Assembly: GCA_934757155.1 (NCBI GenBank)
Contig: CAKVLI010000011.1
Coordinates: 1 to 50,857 of the forward strand
Reading direction: 5' to 3'
Source: an uncultured Candidatus Melainabacteria bacterium
GTDB taxonomy: Bacteria > Cyanobacteriota > Vampirovibrionia > Gastranaerophilales > Gastranaerophilaceae
DNA length: 50,857 nucleotides
The translations under genes were made by a program, and so were the position numbers. The notes below the pieces were generated by a model. It searched no databases and was not told the DNA's origin. It was given only the letters and a program-made list of their open reading frames with translations. Of this stretch, positions 1-8,877 are shown in pieces (the stretch's first letter is position 1; each line of letters opens with the position of its first letter).

Positions 1-223
1 CAATAGTGGATTTTTGCTGAATACTAAACTGTGCCATCTCACGCCTTTATACTAACCGTATGACACATGTATCGGCATAATTCACACAAAACTTTAGGGT
101 TTGGGAAGAAATTGTTACATTTGTTAATGTTTTTATCTCAAATAGTTGGAATTACGAACTTCAATCTTGCAATAACAAGGGGTACGGAACATTGAGATAA
201 GATTTTCCAAAATTAAAAGTAAA

Positions 224-1648
224 TTAAGCATTATTGACCTCCTCAGACTCTATATTATCTTTTCCTAAAATTTGACGATTTATGAAACTTCCGATTCCAC
301 TCAATGCGGCTGATGCACCTGTACCCATTAACAAGCTCTTTGAGCCGGAAATCAGCATTGATGTGAATACCATACTCGCTCCTAAACCTGCAATTACAGG
401 GAATACGCCCGTAGTTAATCTTGTTATGCGCTGTTCCCTGTTATCGGCTGTAGACAAAGCATATCCGCTCAAGCCCAGACCTAATAGGGCTGTTAGAACA
501 TCTGTAGGCGCACTGCCCAGAATTAAATCTCTTTTCTTGTCAAAATATTCGACACATTCGCTGTAATTTGCTTTTTTAAGCACTTTATTGGCTTTTTTCA
601 TATAAGCTTCAAGTTGAACTATTTCATCCTTGCCCAAATTTGGTTTAAGAATTTCAAGAAGCTCGTTATAAACCCCTTTATCACCGCCAACTTTACCGGC
701 TATTTTTTCGACAGCGATATTACCTTGATGTTCTAGGATATCGCGTTTAGGGCGCATAATATCATCCGCCCAGAAGTGAGTGCCGGCTCTCATATGATCA
801 GTACGTTTCTTAAACTGATTTCTGAAACCGTTTTTGTAGGATATACATTTTTTTGTGAAATCGCTCTCTAAACTGGACATCACGTTTTCTTGGTTGGCAA
901 GTCTTTGTCGGATTTTATCTTGAGTAAAATATTCTCTAAGATTTTCCAATTCTTTGAATTTTGCTTCAAACGCCAACTTCTTATCCGCAGGTAGTTTTTG
1001 TCCATATTCTTTTATCAGTTTCTCAAAAGAATCCATCTTTTTTGCAGCTTGTTTGTATTTCATTCTGACAGTTGCTTTACTGATATTGTCGAACCCTCTT
1101 GTAATGGCATTATATGGTTTTCTCAAAACAGTGGCTATGCCTGAATTAATTTTGCGCAAAGCATTTCCCACCCCTTTATTTTCCATATTAGAAAAACTTC
1201 TTGGTTTTGCGCATATCCATTGGAAACACATATCTTTAAACGAATTTATGTTATTAACGACATTGAAAGCTTTTGTGCTAAAGCCTAACACATTGCTGTA
1301 TGCTTGATAAAACCACTTTTTAACCTCATCTCCGCTGTGAGTATTTATTTTTGATTGGGCTTTCTGCTGCAAACTTTTTAATTTTCCGGCAAATTTACTT
1401 GAATATCTCGGGTTTAATAATGCGACGAGAGAAGATATTACAAGTACACTTGAACCTACTGCAATTGCTCTTTTGCGGGCCTTTTTCTTCTTCTCGTCAT
1501 TATTGGCAGGAATAAATTGGTCTGTAACACTCTCAATCGTGTTCTGTACAATCTCAATAGGCTTTGAAAGCGGTGCTTTAGCTTCCGCTTTAAATGTAGT
1601 TCCGTATTTTGGAACAGAAAAATTATTGATACCATAATAATTCGTCAT
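224..1648 (-). CDS. Hypothetical membrane-anchored protein with F-x-A N-terminal signature
   Basis: A 474-residue protein that I cannot assign to a named family. The first 21 residues end in YGTTFKA, the same T/S-F-K/R-A/S pattern seen at the N-termini of other proteins near 32-38 kb. Residues 61-79 are a hydrophobic segment preceded by a lysine/arginine cluster (residues 53-60). The middle (about 80-380) is charged and predicted mostly helical. Residues 382-400 and 412-455 are hydrophobic and glycine-rich, probably two or three membrane helices. An AGGA lies about 10 nt before the ATG, so translation from 1648 is reasonable. It is divergent from the ClC gene and likely monocistronic. Function unknown. 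Confidence 0.7.
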   Translation of the reverse strand: MTNYYGINNFSVPKYGTTFKAEAKAPLSKPIEIVQNTIESVTDQFIPANNDEKKKKARKRAIAVGSSVLVISSLVALLNPRYSSKFAGKLKSLQQKAQSKINTHSGDEVKKWFYQAYSNVLGFSTKAFNVVNNINSFKDMCFQWICAKPRSFSNMENKGVGNALRKINSGIATVLRKPYNAITRGFDNISKATVRMKYKQAAKKMDSFEKLIKEYGQKLPADKKLAFEAKFKELENLREYFTQDKIRQRLANQENVMSSLESDFTKKCISYKNGFRNQFKKRTDHMRAGTHFWADDIMRPKRDILEHQGNIAVEKIAGKVGGDKGVYNELLEILKPNLGKDEIVQLEAYMKKANKVLKKANYSECVEYFDKKRDLILGSAPTDVLTALLGLGLSGYALSTADNREQRITRLTTGVFPVIAGLGASMVFTSMLISGSKSLLMGTGASAALSGIGSFINRQILGKDNIESEEVNNA

Positions 1649-1739
1649 TATTATAATTTTCCTACAAAAACCTGCCTACATGTTTATAAAGTATAGTTTT
1701 ACGCCAAACTTGCTATTTTGCACCTTTTTTATTAAGACA

Positions 1740-1748
1740 TGTTACAAT
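1740..1748 (+). promoter_or_regulatory. Extended -10 of the ClC gene, leaderless arrangement
   Basis: TGTTACAAT matches the extended -10 consensus TGnTAnAAT. Six nucleotides separate it from the ATG at 1755, so transcription should begin at or next to the start codon. A weak TTGCAC lies at 1718-1723 (19-nt spacer). Confidence 0.6.
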
Positions 1749-1754
1749 AGGTCT

Positions 1755-3377
1755 ATGGGGAAAATTTTTAAAAGAACATTTTGGCAAGCAATTTTAGTCG
1801 GGCTTCTTTCCGGAGCTTTGGTTGTGCTGTTTAGACTCGGGATTAATAAATTCTTTGCTTTTGAGATGAATTACATATATCCGCATCCGTTTTTGTTTCT
1901 TTTTGTGATAACTCTTGCGGGTTTATTATCCGGAATTTTGGTATTCAAATTCGCGCCCGAAACCTCAGGAAGCGGAATTCCGTACGTGAAATCAGTTTTA
2001 TTGAGAACAGGGAAGCTAATCCGAATCAGGACAATTTTTGTGAAATTTTTTGCAGGTGTCTTGGCAATCGGTTCTGGCTTATCTCTTGGTCGTGAAGGTC
2101 CCAGCGTTCAATTGGGCGCAGGTGCAGGCTCGCTGGTCGGTGCAATATCAGGACTCAAAGGAAATAACAGAAACAAACTTATTGCAGCCGGCGCAGGTGC
2201 GGCAATCGGTGCAACGTTTAACGCTCCAATTGCGGGTGCAATATTTATTTTGGAAGAACTTATACACAAATTTTCGCCTTCAATACTTTTCCCCGCGCTT
2301 GTTGCAACGGTTACAGCAGCTACGTTTGCGAGATATTATTTGGGACAAAACCCTGCGTTCAATATTTCTTTGCCGTCAATTGAAATGAATTTCTCGATTT
2401 TAATTGTGTGTGTAATCCTCGGAATCCTTTGCGGTATTCTGGGAGTTCTGTTTTCAAAAACGATTTTTTCCTTTAACAAAGTGTATTCAAAAATACGCGT
2501 CCCGAAGTTTGTAAAACCGGCAATTGCAGGATTTGTTACAGGTTTGATAGGGCTTGTCATCCCTTATATCTTGTCTTCCGGAAACAATATTGTCGAGATT
2601 TTGCTTCAGAACCAATTTCCAATAATGTTGGTTTGTTTGATTTTTGTGGCTAAATTTTTCGTAACTCCAATATGTTTTTCATCCGGCGCAGCGGGTGGAA
2701 TTTTTCTTCCGATGCTTATGCTCGGGGCTTTTCTCGGATATATTACGGGATATGTGGGGAATAATTTTACTGATATAAATATTGTTGCGATTTCTGCGCT
2801 CGGTATGGCGGGATTCTTGGCATCTGTTGCAAGAACTCCGATAACTGCAGTTGTTATGGTGTTTGAAATGACAGGCGGATATGAATGTATTCTCCCGCTT
2901 ATGCTTGTGGCTGCAATTGCCGATATGACAGCAGAAAAACTTAATCACAAACCGATTTATGCAACCCTTGTGGTTAATCAGTTTATCAATTCACCAAACT
3001 TCAAACTCTCCGAAAACCGCTATGTAAAAGATGTAATGCAAGGTGTGACAACATTCAGAAGTGATACGAAAATCACTCAAATATTGGAAGTTATGGAGAG
3101 AGAAGGGCATAATGTTTATCCTGTTGTTGCGCCAGAGAGCGGAAAACTTGTGGGAATTGTTACAAAAGCTGACATTCAGGACGTTTTGCTGGATACATCA
3201 ATGCAAGATTTACCTGCGATAAGGGTTTTGGATTCCGCACCGGTCACTGTTTTGCCTAATGATAATTTGTACACACTTTATTACAGATTACACTCAGAAT
3301 CTGCTGAGTGCGCCATTGTTGTGGACAAGCAAAAAAGAGTGTTGGGTGCGGTTACGCGCGCGGATATCTTGAAGTAA
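1755..3377 (+). CDS. clcA: ClC-type chloride/proton antiporter with C-terminal CBS pair
   Basis: A 540-residue integral membrane protein of the ClC family, exchanging chloride for protons across the inner membrane. Family motifs are intact: GSGIP (residues 72-76), GREGP (112-116) with the gating glutamate E114, FILEE (164-168), which carries the internal proton-path glutamate, and GGIFLP further on. The glutamate pair suggests an antiporter rather than a channel. Two CBS domains follow in the last ~130 residues and probably bind an adenine nucleotide. The frame stays open upstream to 1680, but the extended -10 at 1740 places the start at 1755. The 3' end overlaps the convergent small gene at 3352 by 26 nt. 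Confidence 0.93.
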   Translation: MGKIFKRTFWQAILVGLLSGALVVLFRLGINKFFAFEMNYIYPHPFLFLFVITLAGLLSGILVFKFAPETSGSGIPYVKSVLLRTGKLIRIRTIFVKFFAGVLAIGSGLSLGREGPSVQLGAGAGSLVGAISGLKGNNRNKLIAAGAGAAIGATFNAPIAGAIFILEELIHKFSPSILFPALVATVTAATFARYYLGQNPAFNISLPSIEMNFSILIVCVILGILCGILGVLFSKTIFSFNKVYSKIRVPKFVKPAIAGFVTGLIGLVIPYILSSGNNIVEILLQNQFPIMLVCLIFVAKFFVTPICFSSGAAGGIFLPMLMLGAFLGYITGYVGNNFTDINIVAISALGMAGFLASVARTPITAVVMVFEMTGGYECILPLMLVAAIADMTAEKLNHKPIYATLVVNQFINSPNFKLSENRYVKDVMQGVTTFRSDTKITQILEVMEREGHNVYPVVAPESGKLVGIVTKADIQDVLLDTSMQDLPAIRVLDSAPVTVLPNDNLYTLYYRLHSESAECAIVVDKQKRVLGAVTRADILK

Positions 3378-3513
3378 GCTTTTCTTTAATTATTTTCATT
3401 TCTTCGCGGGTAAGAAAAGACGAAAAACGCATAAATTCGTACATCGCATCATCGTAAGAATACTGTCCGCGCTCAACTTTTTGCATCCATTCTCTGACTT
3501 CACGTGTTAGCAT
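3352..3513 (-). CDS. Small hypothetical protein coupled to the DUF1653 gene
   Basis: A 53-residue acidic/basic helical protein starting MLTREVREW. Its ATG lies inside the end of the upstream DUF1653 frame (shared ATGCTAA), an overlap typical of translational coupling, which is why I chose this start over the longer frame beginning at 3579. No family is recognised. It is convergent with and slightly overlaps the ClC gene. Confidence is moderate because it is so short. Confidence 0.5.
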   Translation of the reverse strand: MLTREVREWMQKVERGQYSYDDAMYEFMRFSSFLTREEMKIIKEKLTSRYPRA

Positions 3514-3710
3514 AGCGTAAACCTCAATGTTCCTTTGTCGTCTACGATTTCGTTCCACATTCTCTGCGGTCGAACCCATGTCTTGCCGTCTTTGACCGCC
3601 TGATAAACAATCATATCTTCGAGGGTTTCGGAGTGTTTTGCAAGTGCAATTATTTTGTAAACATTGCCTTTGTAGTGTTTGTATGTTGCTCCGATTTCGA
3701 TTTTTTGCAT
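3507..3710 (-). CDS. DUF1653 family protein
   Basis: A 67-residue protein matching the compact DUF1653 fold in pattern: an N-terminal YKHYKGNVY strand, then HSET, MIVYQA and WVRP, ending with a MWNE-x-V element. The family is widespread and of unknown biochemical role. A strong GAGGAG Shine-Dalgarno sits just upstream of the ATG, and AT-rich promoter-like hexamers (TATAGT/TAAAAT on the minus strand) lie about 20-30 nt further up. It probably forms a two-gene unit with the overlapping downstream ORF. Confidence 0.85.
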   Translation of the reverse strand: MQKIEIGATYKHYKGNVYKIIALAKHSETLEDMIVYQAVKDGKTWVRPQRMWNEIVDDKGTLRFTLC

Positions 3711-3825
3711 AACCTCTCCTCTGTATTATTTTACTATACTCATAAAAACATTGTGCCTAACAGTCAAAACATTTACCCCTGCTGAAACAAGTTTAGCCTG
3801 ACAAAATGTTGTCCCCTCATCCTAG

Positions 3826-3846
3826 CCTTCTCCCGATAGGAGAAGG
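3826..3846. repeat. Small REP-like hairpin
   Basis: CCTTCTCC at 3826-3833 pairs with GGAGAAGG at 3839-3846 around a 5-nt loop. The surrounding C-rich sequence resembles the generic REP-type hairpins seen in intergenic DNA of many bacteria. It lies between the divergently placed DUF1653 unit and the repeats at 3882-3988. Confidence 0.5.
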
Positions 3847-3881
3847 AATAACAAACTTTTCAACTCTTCAACTCAAACACG

Positions 3882-3925
3882 CCAAACTAGTAGTTACTAC
3901 CTATCAGCCAAATATATTTACCCCC
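3882..3925 (+). repeat. Degenerate copy of the intergenic repeat
   Basis: This segment has the same layout as 3942-3988 (an AGTAGT block, then CTA-C-A-CCAAATA, then a TTTACCCCC end) with several substitutions. It is in direct orientation to that copy, about 62 bp earlier. Confidence 0.5.
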
Positions 3926-3926
3926 G

Positions 3927-3988
3927 CCCCTATTCCGAAGGACACCAAGTTAGTAGTCTTGACCTACCAACCAAATACATTTACCCCC
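3927..3988 (+). repeat. 62-bp intergenic repeat, forward copy
   Basis: The unit begins CCCCTATTCCG and ends with a 28-nt block (3961-3988) that is the exact reverse complement of 7014-7041. The stop codon of the SEC-C gene (3981-3983) lies inside it, so the element abuts or extends into a gene 3' end. No ORF is apparent in it. It is probably a small mobile or REP-like element. Confidence 0.65.
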
Positions 3989-5228
3989 TCCCGCAGCAGT
4001 TTTTGTATTTCTTTCCGCTGCCGCAAGGACAAGGGTCGTTTCTGCCAACTTTTGCAGTGGTAACAGGAGTTTCTTGTTTTGGAGTTGAGATTACGTCAAA
4101 CACATCTGAAAACGCGTGCGAACAGTATAATACTGTGGCTGATGAGTAGATTGTGTTATTCAGGTATTCGGATTTGTATTCCTGCAGCAACTCATCAAAT
4201 GTGTATTTTTTATCAAGAACATCGTTTATTATATCCATAAAATTTTGGTATTGGTCATAGACTCTTCTTAGGATGCTGTCGGGAATAGAGTCGTTTGATA
4301 AAAAGTATTCGATACATTCTTTGTAATTCTCGACAGCGTCTTTGTTCTCGAAAATCTTGGTAAATGTTTCATAGAACGGTGTTGCGTAAAGCCCTTTTTC
4401 TTTATCAAAAATTACTGCAACGTCATAACTTTCTGTGTGAGAAGAAAATCCACCGAGAGAGTTTTCGAGGAAGTTTGAATAATTGTTATCCAACTCTTTT
4501 ACGTGGAAAAACTTCGGCTGTTCAAGGTTTGAGAGCTTATCTGTCAAGTCTATTTCTTCACCGTCATTGAATGCACCGATGATATCATCTGCGTATTTGT
4601 TTGATGTTAGAATAATGTCTTTATCAAAAGTTTTTGTGAACTTTTCGTACATTTCTTTGATAACTGATTTGATTTCGTTTTCTTTTTCAGGGTTATCGAG
4701 ATAGAGCAATTTCGGATTTTGAACAAGCTTCATAACCGCGTATCTCATAGCTTCGTCTTTTTGTGAATGTGAAAGTACGCTTGAAATCTCGATTACATAG
4801 TATTCTCCGCGGAATTCGAAAATTCTTGCAACGATATATTGTCCTGCGTAAACCCCTCTAAAATTAGTCATTTTGGTGAGAGATGAAACTGTGTAAGTTT
4901 TTTCATTAATCAAGTTATAGAGTTCAAACCCATTTTTCAAAATCCTTTTGATTTCAAAAACTGCAGATTGTGCTTTTAGAAGTCCTGCCGCGATTTCAGG
5001 ATTTTTAGACATTTTTTCATACATTTCAAGAATAGATTCGCCATTAATTCTGCGTTCAAAAATGTATGGAAGAAATACTTTTTCCATTTGGTTTAAGGAA
5101 ATATTTCTCGCACCTATTGTTGAAAGATATTCATTGAAATCTGCCTGAACAGTTTCGTTAGATTGAGTAAAATCAAAGATATCTTTGATTGTTTCGTTTA
5201 TTTCATTAATTTTTTCTATAACTGTCAT
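3981..5228 (-). CDS. SEC-C zinc-motif protein
   Basis: A 415-residue soluble protein. The last 21 residues form a SEC-C motif, GRNDPCPCGSGKKYKNCC, with metal ligands C400, C402, C411 and C412; this motif binds zinc in SecA and in many unrelated proteins. The remaining ~390 residues are helical, acidic and not assignable. A GAGGAG Shine-Dalgarno precedes the ATG. miaA lies 50 nt upstream on the same strand, so the two may be co-transcribed. The stop codon falls in the 62-bp repeat. The metal-binding tail is secure; the function is not known. Confidence 0.82.
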   Translation of the reverse strand: MTVIEKINEINETIKDIFDFTQSNETVQADFNEYLSTIGARNISLNQMEKVFLPYIFERRINGESILEMYEKMSKNPEIAAGLLKAQSAVFEIKRILKNGFELYNLINEKTYTVSSLTKMTNFRGVYAGQYIVARIFEFRGEYYVIEISSVLSHSQKDEAMRYAVMKLVQNPKLLYLDNPEKENEIKSVIKEMYEKFTKTFDKDIILTSNKYADDIIGAFNDGEEIDLTDKLSNLEQPKFFHVKELDNNYSNFLENSLGGFSSHTESYDVAVIFDKEKGLYATPFYETFTKIFENKDAVENYKECIEYFLSNDSIPDSILRRVYDQYQNFMDIINDVLDKKYTFDELLQEYKSEYLNNTIYSSATVLYCSHAFSDVFDVISTPKQETPVTTAKVGRNDPCPCGSGKKYKNCCGRG

Positions 5229-5277
5229 TTTTCTCTCCTCACTTTACAAGGATACCTTAACCAAATCCTTTTGACAA

Positions 5278-6144
5278 TCATACACCAAGGCAAGCATTTC
5301 TGAGTTTGGGATTTTTTCTGAACCAAGTCAGTTGTCTTTTTGCATAATTTCTGGAATGTTGTTTGAGCTTATCCAAAGCTTCTTCCAGAGTAGCTTCACC
5401 GTCAAGGTAGGTGAGGACTTCCTGATATCCGATTGTGCAGACAAAGTTCTTTATTCTGCCGTGTTTTTCCAGTAATTTTTTTGTTTCTTCAATAAGCCCG
5501 TCTTCCACCATTTTGTCGACACGTTGATTAATTCTCTCATAAAGTTCTTCTCTTGAATTGATTTTCGGCATTTTCCATTCAACCTCAAATTCCGGTTCTT
5601 TTTGGGTAGAAACTTCTGAGAACGGACGGTTTAAAATCTTTGTAACTTCAAGCGCGCGGACAATTCGGCGTTTGTTTGCATCAATGAGTTTTTCGTAAGA
5701 GATTCTGTCGAGGTTTTTTAATTCTGCAAGCAAATCTCCTTTCTCTCTGGAATCCAATTCTGCACGAAGTTTCGGGTTTGCTTCGACTCTCGGAAGGTCG
5801 TAGTTCTCGAGCAAAACTCTGAAATACAAACCTGTACCGCCCGCTACAATCGGAGTTTTGTCGCGCGATAAAATATCATAAATCGCTTTTTTAGCATCAT
5901 CGTGATAATCCGCAACCGAGTAATCGTATTCCGGCTCGACAATATCAATCAGGTGATGCGGAATTCCTTCTCGCTCTTCCACCGTGGGTTTGGCTGCCGC
6001 AATATCAAATCCTTTGTACACAAGCCTTGAATCTGCGGAGATGACTTCCCCGTCGATTTGTTTGGCAAGCTCGATTGCCATTTTTGTTTTTCCGCTCGCA
6101 GTCGGACCTGCTATTGCAATAACTTTTGGTTTCATGATTTTCAT
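5278..6144 (-). CDS. miaA: tRNA dimethylallyltransferase
   Basis: MiaA transfers a dimethylallyl group to N6 of adenosine 37 in tRNAs that read UNN codons. The 288-residue protein is slightly short for the family but complete. It has the P-loop GPTASGKT (residues 13-20), the DSRLVYKGFDI substrate segment and GGTGLYF. An alternative start at the second methionine (codon 6133-6135) deserves attention: a TAAAAT hexamer at 6143-6148 lies 7 nt before it and overlaps the first ATG. If this gene is leaderless like its neighbours, the true start is MKPKVI. It is divergent from the TPR/NHL gene, and the two promoters overlap. Confidence 0.95.
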   Translation of the reverse strand: MKIMKPKVIAIAGPTASGKTKMAIELAKQIDGEVISADSRLVYKGFDIAAAKPTVEEREGIPHHLIDIVEPEYDYSVADYHDDAKKAIYDILSRDKTPIVAGGTGLYFRVLLENYDLPRVEANPKLRAELDSREKGDLLAELKNLDRISYEKLIDANKRRIVRALEVTKILNRPFSEVSTQKEPEFEVEWKMPKINSREELYERINQRVDKMVEDGLIEETKKLLEKHGRIKNFVCTIGYQEVLTYLDGEATLEEALDKLKQHSRNYAKRQLTWFRKNPKLRNACLGV

Positions 6145-6148
6145 TTTA
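6143..6148 (-). promoter_or_regulatory. Candidate miaA -10 element
   Basis: TAAAAT on the minus strand, 7 nt before the internal ATG of miaA. It overlaps the annotated first ATG. Its -35 zone would lie on the -10 of the divergent TPR/NHL gene. Confidence 0.4.
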
Positions 6149-6159
6149 ACCTAAATCTG

Positions 6160-6168
6160 TGCTATAAT
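6160..6168 (+). promoter_or_regulatory. Extended -10 of the TPR/NHL gene, leaderless arrangement
   Basis: TGCTATAAT is a perfect extended -10, exactly 6 nt before the ATG at 6175. Confidence 0.65.
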
Positions 6169-6174
6169 GAAGTC

Positions 6175-6999
6175 ATGTTTAAGAAACTTTCAGTAATATT
6201 TTTACTATCAATAATGATTCCTGCGTATGCAGCAGAAGTTCCTGTGGATGCAAAACTTGATTATAATCAAGGTATTGATTTTTACAAACTCGGGATGTAC
6301 GAGCGCGCAATCGAGTCTTTCAGAAGTGCAGTCAGAACCTATCCGGATTATATTGATGCTTATTATAATTTGGGAACTGTGCTTGAATATCTTAAACAGT
6401 ATTCTGAAGCTCTGTCTGTTTTCAAACAGATTTATCTTAGAAATCCTAATGACTACGAAGTCTTATACAAGCTTGCATCGCTTTCTGCAAAGCTTGAAGA
6501 TTATACAATGGCAGCTAAATATATTAGTTTGATTCCGCCGTCAAACAGTTATTACCAACGTGCGCAAGAGTTGGCAGAGTCAATCAAAGCGAATACAACA
6601 CTTCCGCCACAACAGGTTAATCCGCCGTCAAGAATTGCGACTCAAACAGGGATTTATGAAAATGTTTTGAGTCCGACAGGTGTTACTACGGACGGGTTAG
6701 GAAATGTTTATGTTTCAACATTTTCTGACAATTCCATAATCAAAATTACTCCTGATAACAAGAGAATTGTGTTCTTAAAAAGCTCTTTAATCAACGGTCC
6801 AATCAGTCTTGCGAGCGATAACAGCGGAAATATTTATGTTTCTAACTATAACGCGAATAATGTTTTAAAAATTACCCCGCAAGGTGTTGCCACTGTTCTT
6901 GTCGATAAACTCGACAAGCCGTACGGTTTACACGTCAACGGTAATATGCTTTTTATAACCTGTCAAGGATCAAATTCTATTTACAGACAAAAAATCTAG
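6175..6999 (+). CDS. Secreted TPR and NHL-repeat protein
   Basis: A 274-residue protein. Residues 1-19 (MFKKLSVIFLLSIMIPAYA) are a clear Sec signal peptide with an A-Y-A cleavage site, which together with the extended -10 at 6160 fixes the start and rules out the longer open frame from 6058. About three TPR units follow (roughly residues 24-125: GIDFYKLGMYERAIESF, then DAYYNLGTVLEYLKQY). The C-terminal half has NHL-like strands (GNVYVSTFSDNSIIKI, GNIYVSNYNANNVLKI). Too few blades are present for a closed propeller, so the domain may be a fragment or may oligomerise. Probably a periplasmic or surface scaffold; no substrate is evident. Confidence 0.8.
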   Translation: MFKKLSVIFLLSIMIPAYAAEVPVDAKLDYNQGIDFYKLGMYERAIESFRSAVRTYPDYIDAYYNLGTVLEYLKQYSEALSVFKQIYLRNPNDYEVLYKLASLSAKLEDYTMAAKYISLIPPSNSYYQRAQELAESIKANTTLPPQQVNPPSRIATQTGIYENVLSPTGVTTDGLGNVYVSTFSDNSIIKITPDNKRIVFLKSSLINGPISLASDNSGNIYVSNYNANNVLKITPQGVATVLVDKLDKPYGLHVNGNMLFITCQGSNSIYRQKI

Positions 7000-7013
7000 G
7001 GGTAGGGGTAAAT

Positions 7014-7076
7014 GGGGGTAAATGTATTTGGTTGGTAGGTCGAGTCTACCGGCTCAGCATCCTCCGGAATAGGGGG
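7014..7076 (-). repeat. 62-bp intergenic repeat, inverted copy
   Basis: Reverse-oriented partner of 3927-3988: 28 nt identical in reverse complement (7014-7041), then a diverged middle, then a conserved CGGAATAGGGG end. It fills the gap between the convergent TPR/NHL and asparaginase genes. Confidence 0.65.
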
Positions 7077-7087
7077 TAAGTATTCCG

Positions 7088-8005
7088 TTATTCGACAATA
7101 ATATCTCCGACTTTTTTGCCTGCAATGGTTTTAATTGTTGAGTCGTAATCAATCTTTCCCCAGCCAAGTCGGTTAATCATTTCAAACACAGCAATCCTCC
7201 TTGCAGGCATGGACGCGTCATCCATTTTTATGACAAATCCGTCTTTCTTTTCAAGATTCACGACAATACAAAGTCCGCCTGCACCGACTTTTGCAACTAT
7301 GTTTTCCGTATTTTGGATAATTTCTGTATCAAGTCGATTTTCTCCGCCTATGATGTACGGATTTTCTAAAAATGCGTTTGTAATCTTTTCATATTTTGGG
7401 TCTGTGAATAAGTTTATAAACCCGATTAGCATATTCTTTAAAGGCATGGACACAATCGGAACACCACACCCATCCGTTGTTATAGGGTAATTTACAGGTT
7501 TATTTACCTCTGCTAGTTCATAGATTTTATCTCTCACAGCGATTTGAAGCGGGTGAGTAGGCTCAAAATAGGTTTCCAAGTCCCAATGTTTGAGTTTGCA
7601 CAGGGCAAGAAAACCAATGTGTTTTCCTGAGCAATTGTTGTGGATTGCGCTTGCCTTTTTGCCCATAATAAGCATTTTGTCCTGCATTGTTCTTGATAAC
7701 GGTTCGTGAACTCCGCATTTGAGGTAGCTTTCGTTAAGTCCTATTTTTTCAAGGATACCCAGACCTGTTTCAATATGACAGTCCTCTCCGGCATGGGAGC
7801 CGCAAATAAGTGCGATTTCTTTTGAGGTAAGGTTGTAAACTTTATCCGCACCATAATCTATCAGAAGGCTTGCTTGCAGAGGTTTTGCGCAAGAGCGCAA
7901 ATAATACGGTGTTTCATCACAAAACTCATCTGGTTTTGAATACTGTACAAAACTAAATGTGTGAAACTCTTCTGTTAAACCGTCTCTGATATAATTGACA
8001 CGCAT
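7088..8005 (-). CDS. Class 3 (Rhizobium etli ReAV-type) L-asparaginase
   Basis: A 305-residue protein of the Asparaginase_II family, which hydrolyses L-asparagine to aspartate and ammonia in the cytoplasm. From memory, the catalytic and zinc residues of ReAV (S48, K51, S80, C135, K138, C189) have direct counterparts: S38 and K41 in LRSCAKPLQ, S70 in CGSHAGED, C125 and K128 in NNCSGKH, and C180 in TTDGCGVP. The AKVGAGGL segment supplies the second active-site lysine. There is no signal peptide. Its ATG follows the upstream gene's stop by one base, so the two form an operon. Confidence 0.9.
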   Translation of the reverse strand: MRVNYIRDGLTEEFHTFSFVQYSKPDEFCDETPYYLRSCAKPLQASLLIDYGADKVYNLTSKEIALICGSHAGEDCHIETGLGILEKIGLNESYLKCGVHEPLSRTMQDKMLIMGKKASAIHNNCSGKHIGFLALCKLKHWDLETYFEPTHPLQIAVRDKIYELAEVNKPVNYPITTDGCGVPIVSMPLKNMLIGFINLFTDPKYEKITNAFLENPYIIGGENRLDTEIIQNTENIVAKVGAGGLCIVVNLEKKDGFVIKMDDASMPARRIAVFEMINRLGWGKIDYDSTIKTIAGKKVGDIIVE

Positions 8006-8006
8006 T

Positions 8007-8771
8007 TTATGACTCTTTTTTATCAGGCTCTTTATGATCTTTGATAAAGGTCAGAAGTGCGTCCATCTTTTGTCTTAGAATTTCGTTTTCTTCTTTGAGT
8101 TTTGTGTTTTCAACTCTTATATCGTAGTTTTCTTTTTCAAGCGCGAAGGTAGGAACTTCTTCCGGATTGAGTGAAAAGCGTTTTCCGGCTTCTTCCTTCA
8201 TAAAGATAATACTTTTTACGTCTTTTTCTTCAACAAAACCCATTTGTACCATCAATTCCGCGATGAAGACGTGTTTGCCGGCTTCGTTCATTTCTTGCTG
8301 TTTATTAAGCACTTCATCAAGTTGTTCAATAGTCATTTTGCCTGCACGGATAAAATATTCACCGGTTCTGTATTTTCCGGCAATAAAACCTGCTGTAGCA
8401 CTAACCAATTTTGGAACTTCGCTCTCGAAAAATCCGGAGGTTTTACAAAATGTAAAGGCTTTTGAAACTTCTTCCATTGTGAAATTGTTTTCGATTGCAA
8501 TTTCGATTAAGGTCATGCCTTTAGAACAACAATTCAAAAACGAATAGATGCTGTCGTCAAATTTAGATTCTTTGGTCAAAAGTTCATTTTGTCCCAAGTC
8601 TGAAAGCACCGGTTTGTAAATATGAAAAAGTTCTCTTTTTTCAACATCCAAAAACTCGTTACTCAAATATGTATTCAAATCTTCTGAAAGATTCAAAAAT
8701 ATAATCTGTTTAATCCATAAAGGAAAAGCGAGAATCTTTTCCATAAAACCTAAAAACAAACTTTTGCTCAT
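8007..8771 (-). CDS. Hypothetical protein with GspE-N (MshEN)-like segment and coiled-coil tail
   Basis: A 254-residue protein. Residues about 125-195 contain a two-part helical motif, GEYFIRAGKMTIEQLDE followed by IAELMVQMGFVEEKDV, which resembles the GspE N-terminal / MshEN repeats of type II secretion and type IV pilus ATPases; some of those bind cyclic di-GMP. The last ~40 residues are a lysine/glutamate-rich coiled coil. The N-terminal half is helical and not recognised. It is upstream of the asparaginase gene and divergent from the flagellar chaperone cluster. Assignment to a pathway would be speculation. Confidence 0.6.
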   Translation of the reverse strand: MSKSLFLGFMEKILAFPLWIKQIIFLNLSEDLNTYLSNEFLDVEKRELFHIYKPVLSDLGQNELLTKESKFDDSIYSFLNCCSKGMTLIEIAIENNFTMEEVSKAFTFCKTSGFFESEVPKLVSATAGFIAGKYRTGEYFIRAGKMTIEQLDEVLNKQQEMNEAGKHVFIAELMVQMGFVEEKDVKSIIFMKEEAGKRFSLNPEEVPTFALEKENYDIRVENTKLKEENEILRQKMDALLTFIKDHKEPDKKES

Positions 8772-8877
8772 AAATTTCCTCTTATTTCTGACATCATTTA
8801 CCCCTTTTATATGATGTCGTCATTGTTATTATAACATAAGATGTTGTAAGTAAATATTTGTAAAGGAAGCTTCACAT

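Noticed and set aside
6058..6174. Upstream extension of the TPR/NHL reading frame
   Set aside because: It is antisense to the miaA start, reads through the promoter, and would bury a perfect signal peptide that begins at 6175.
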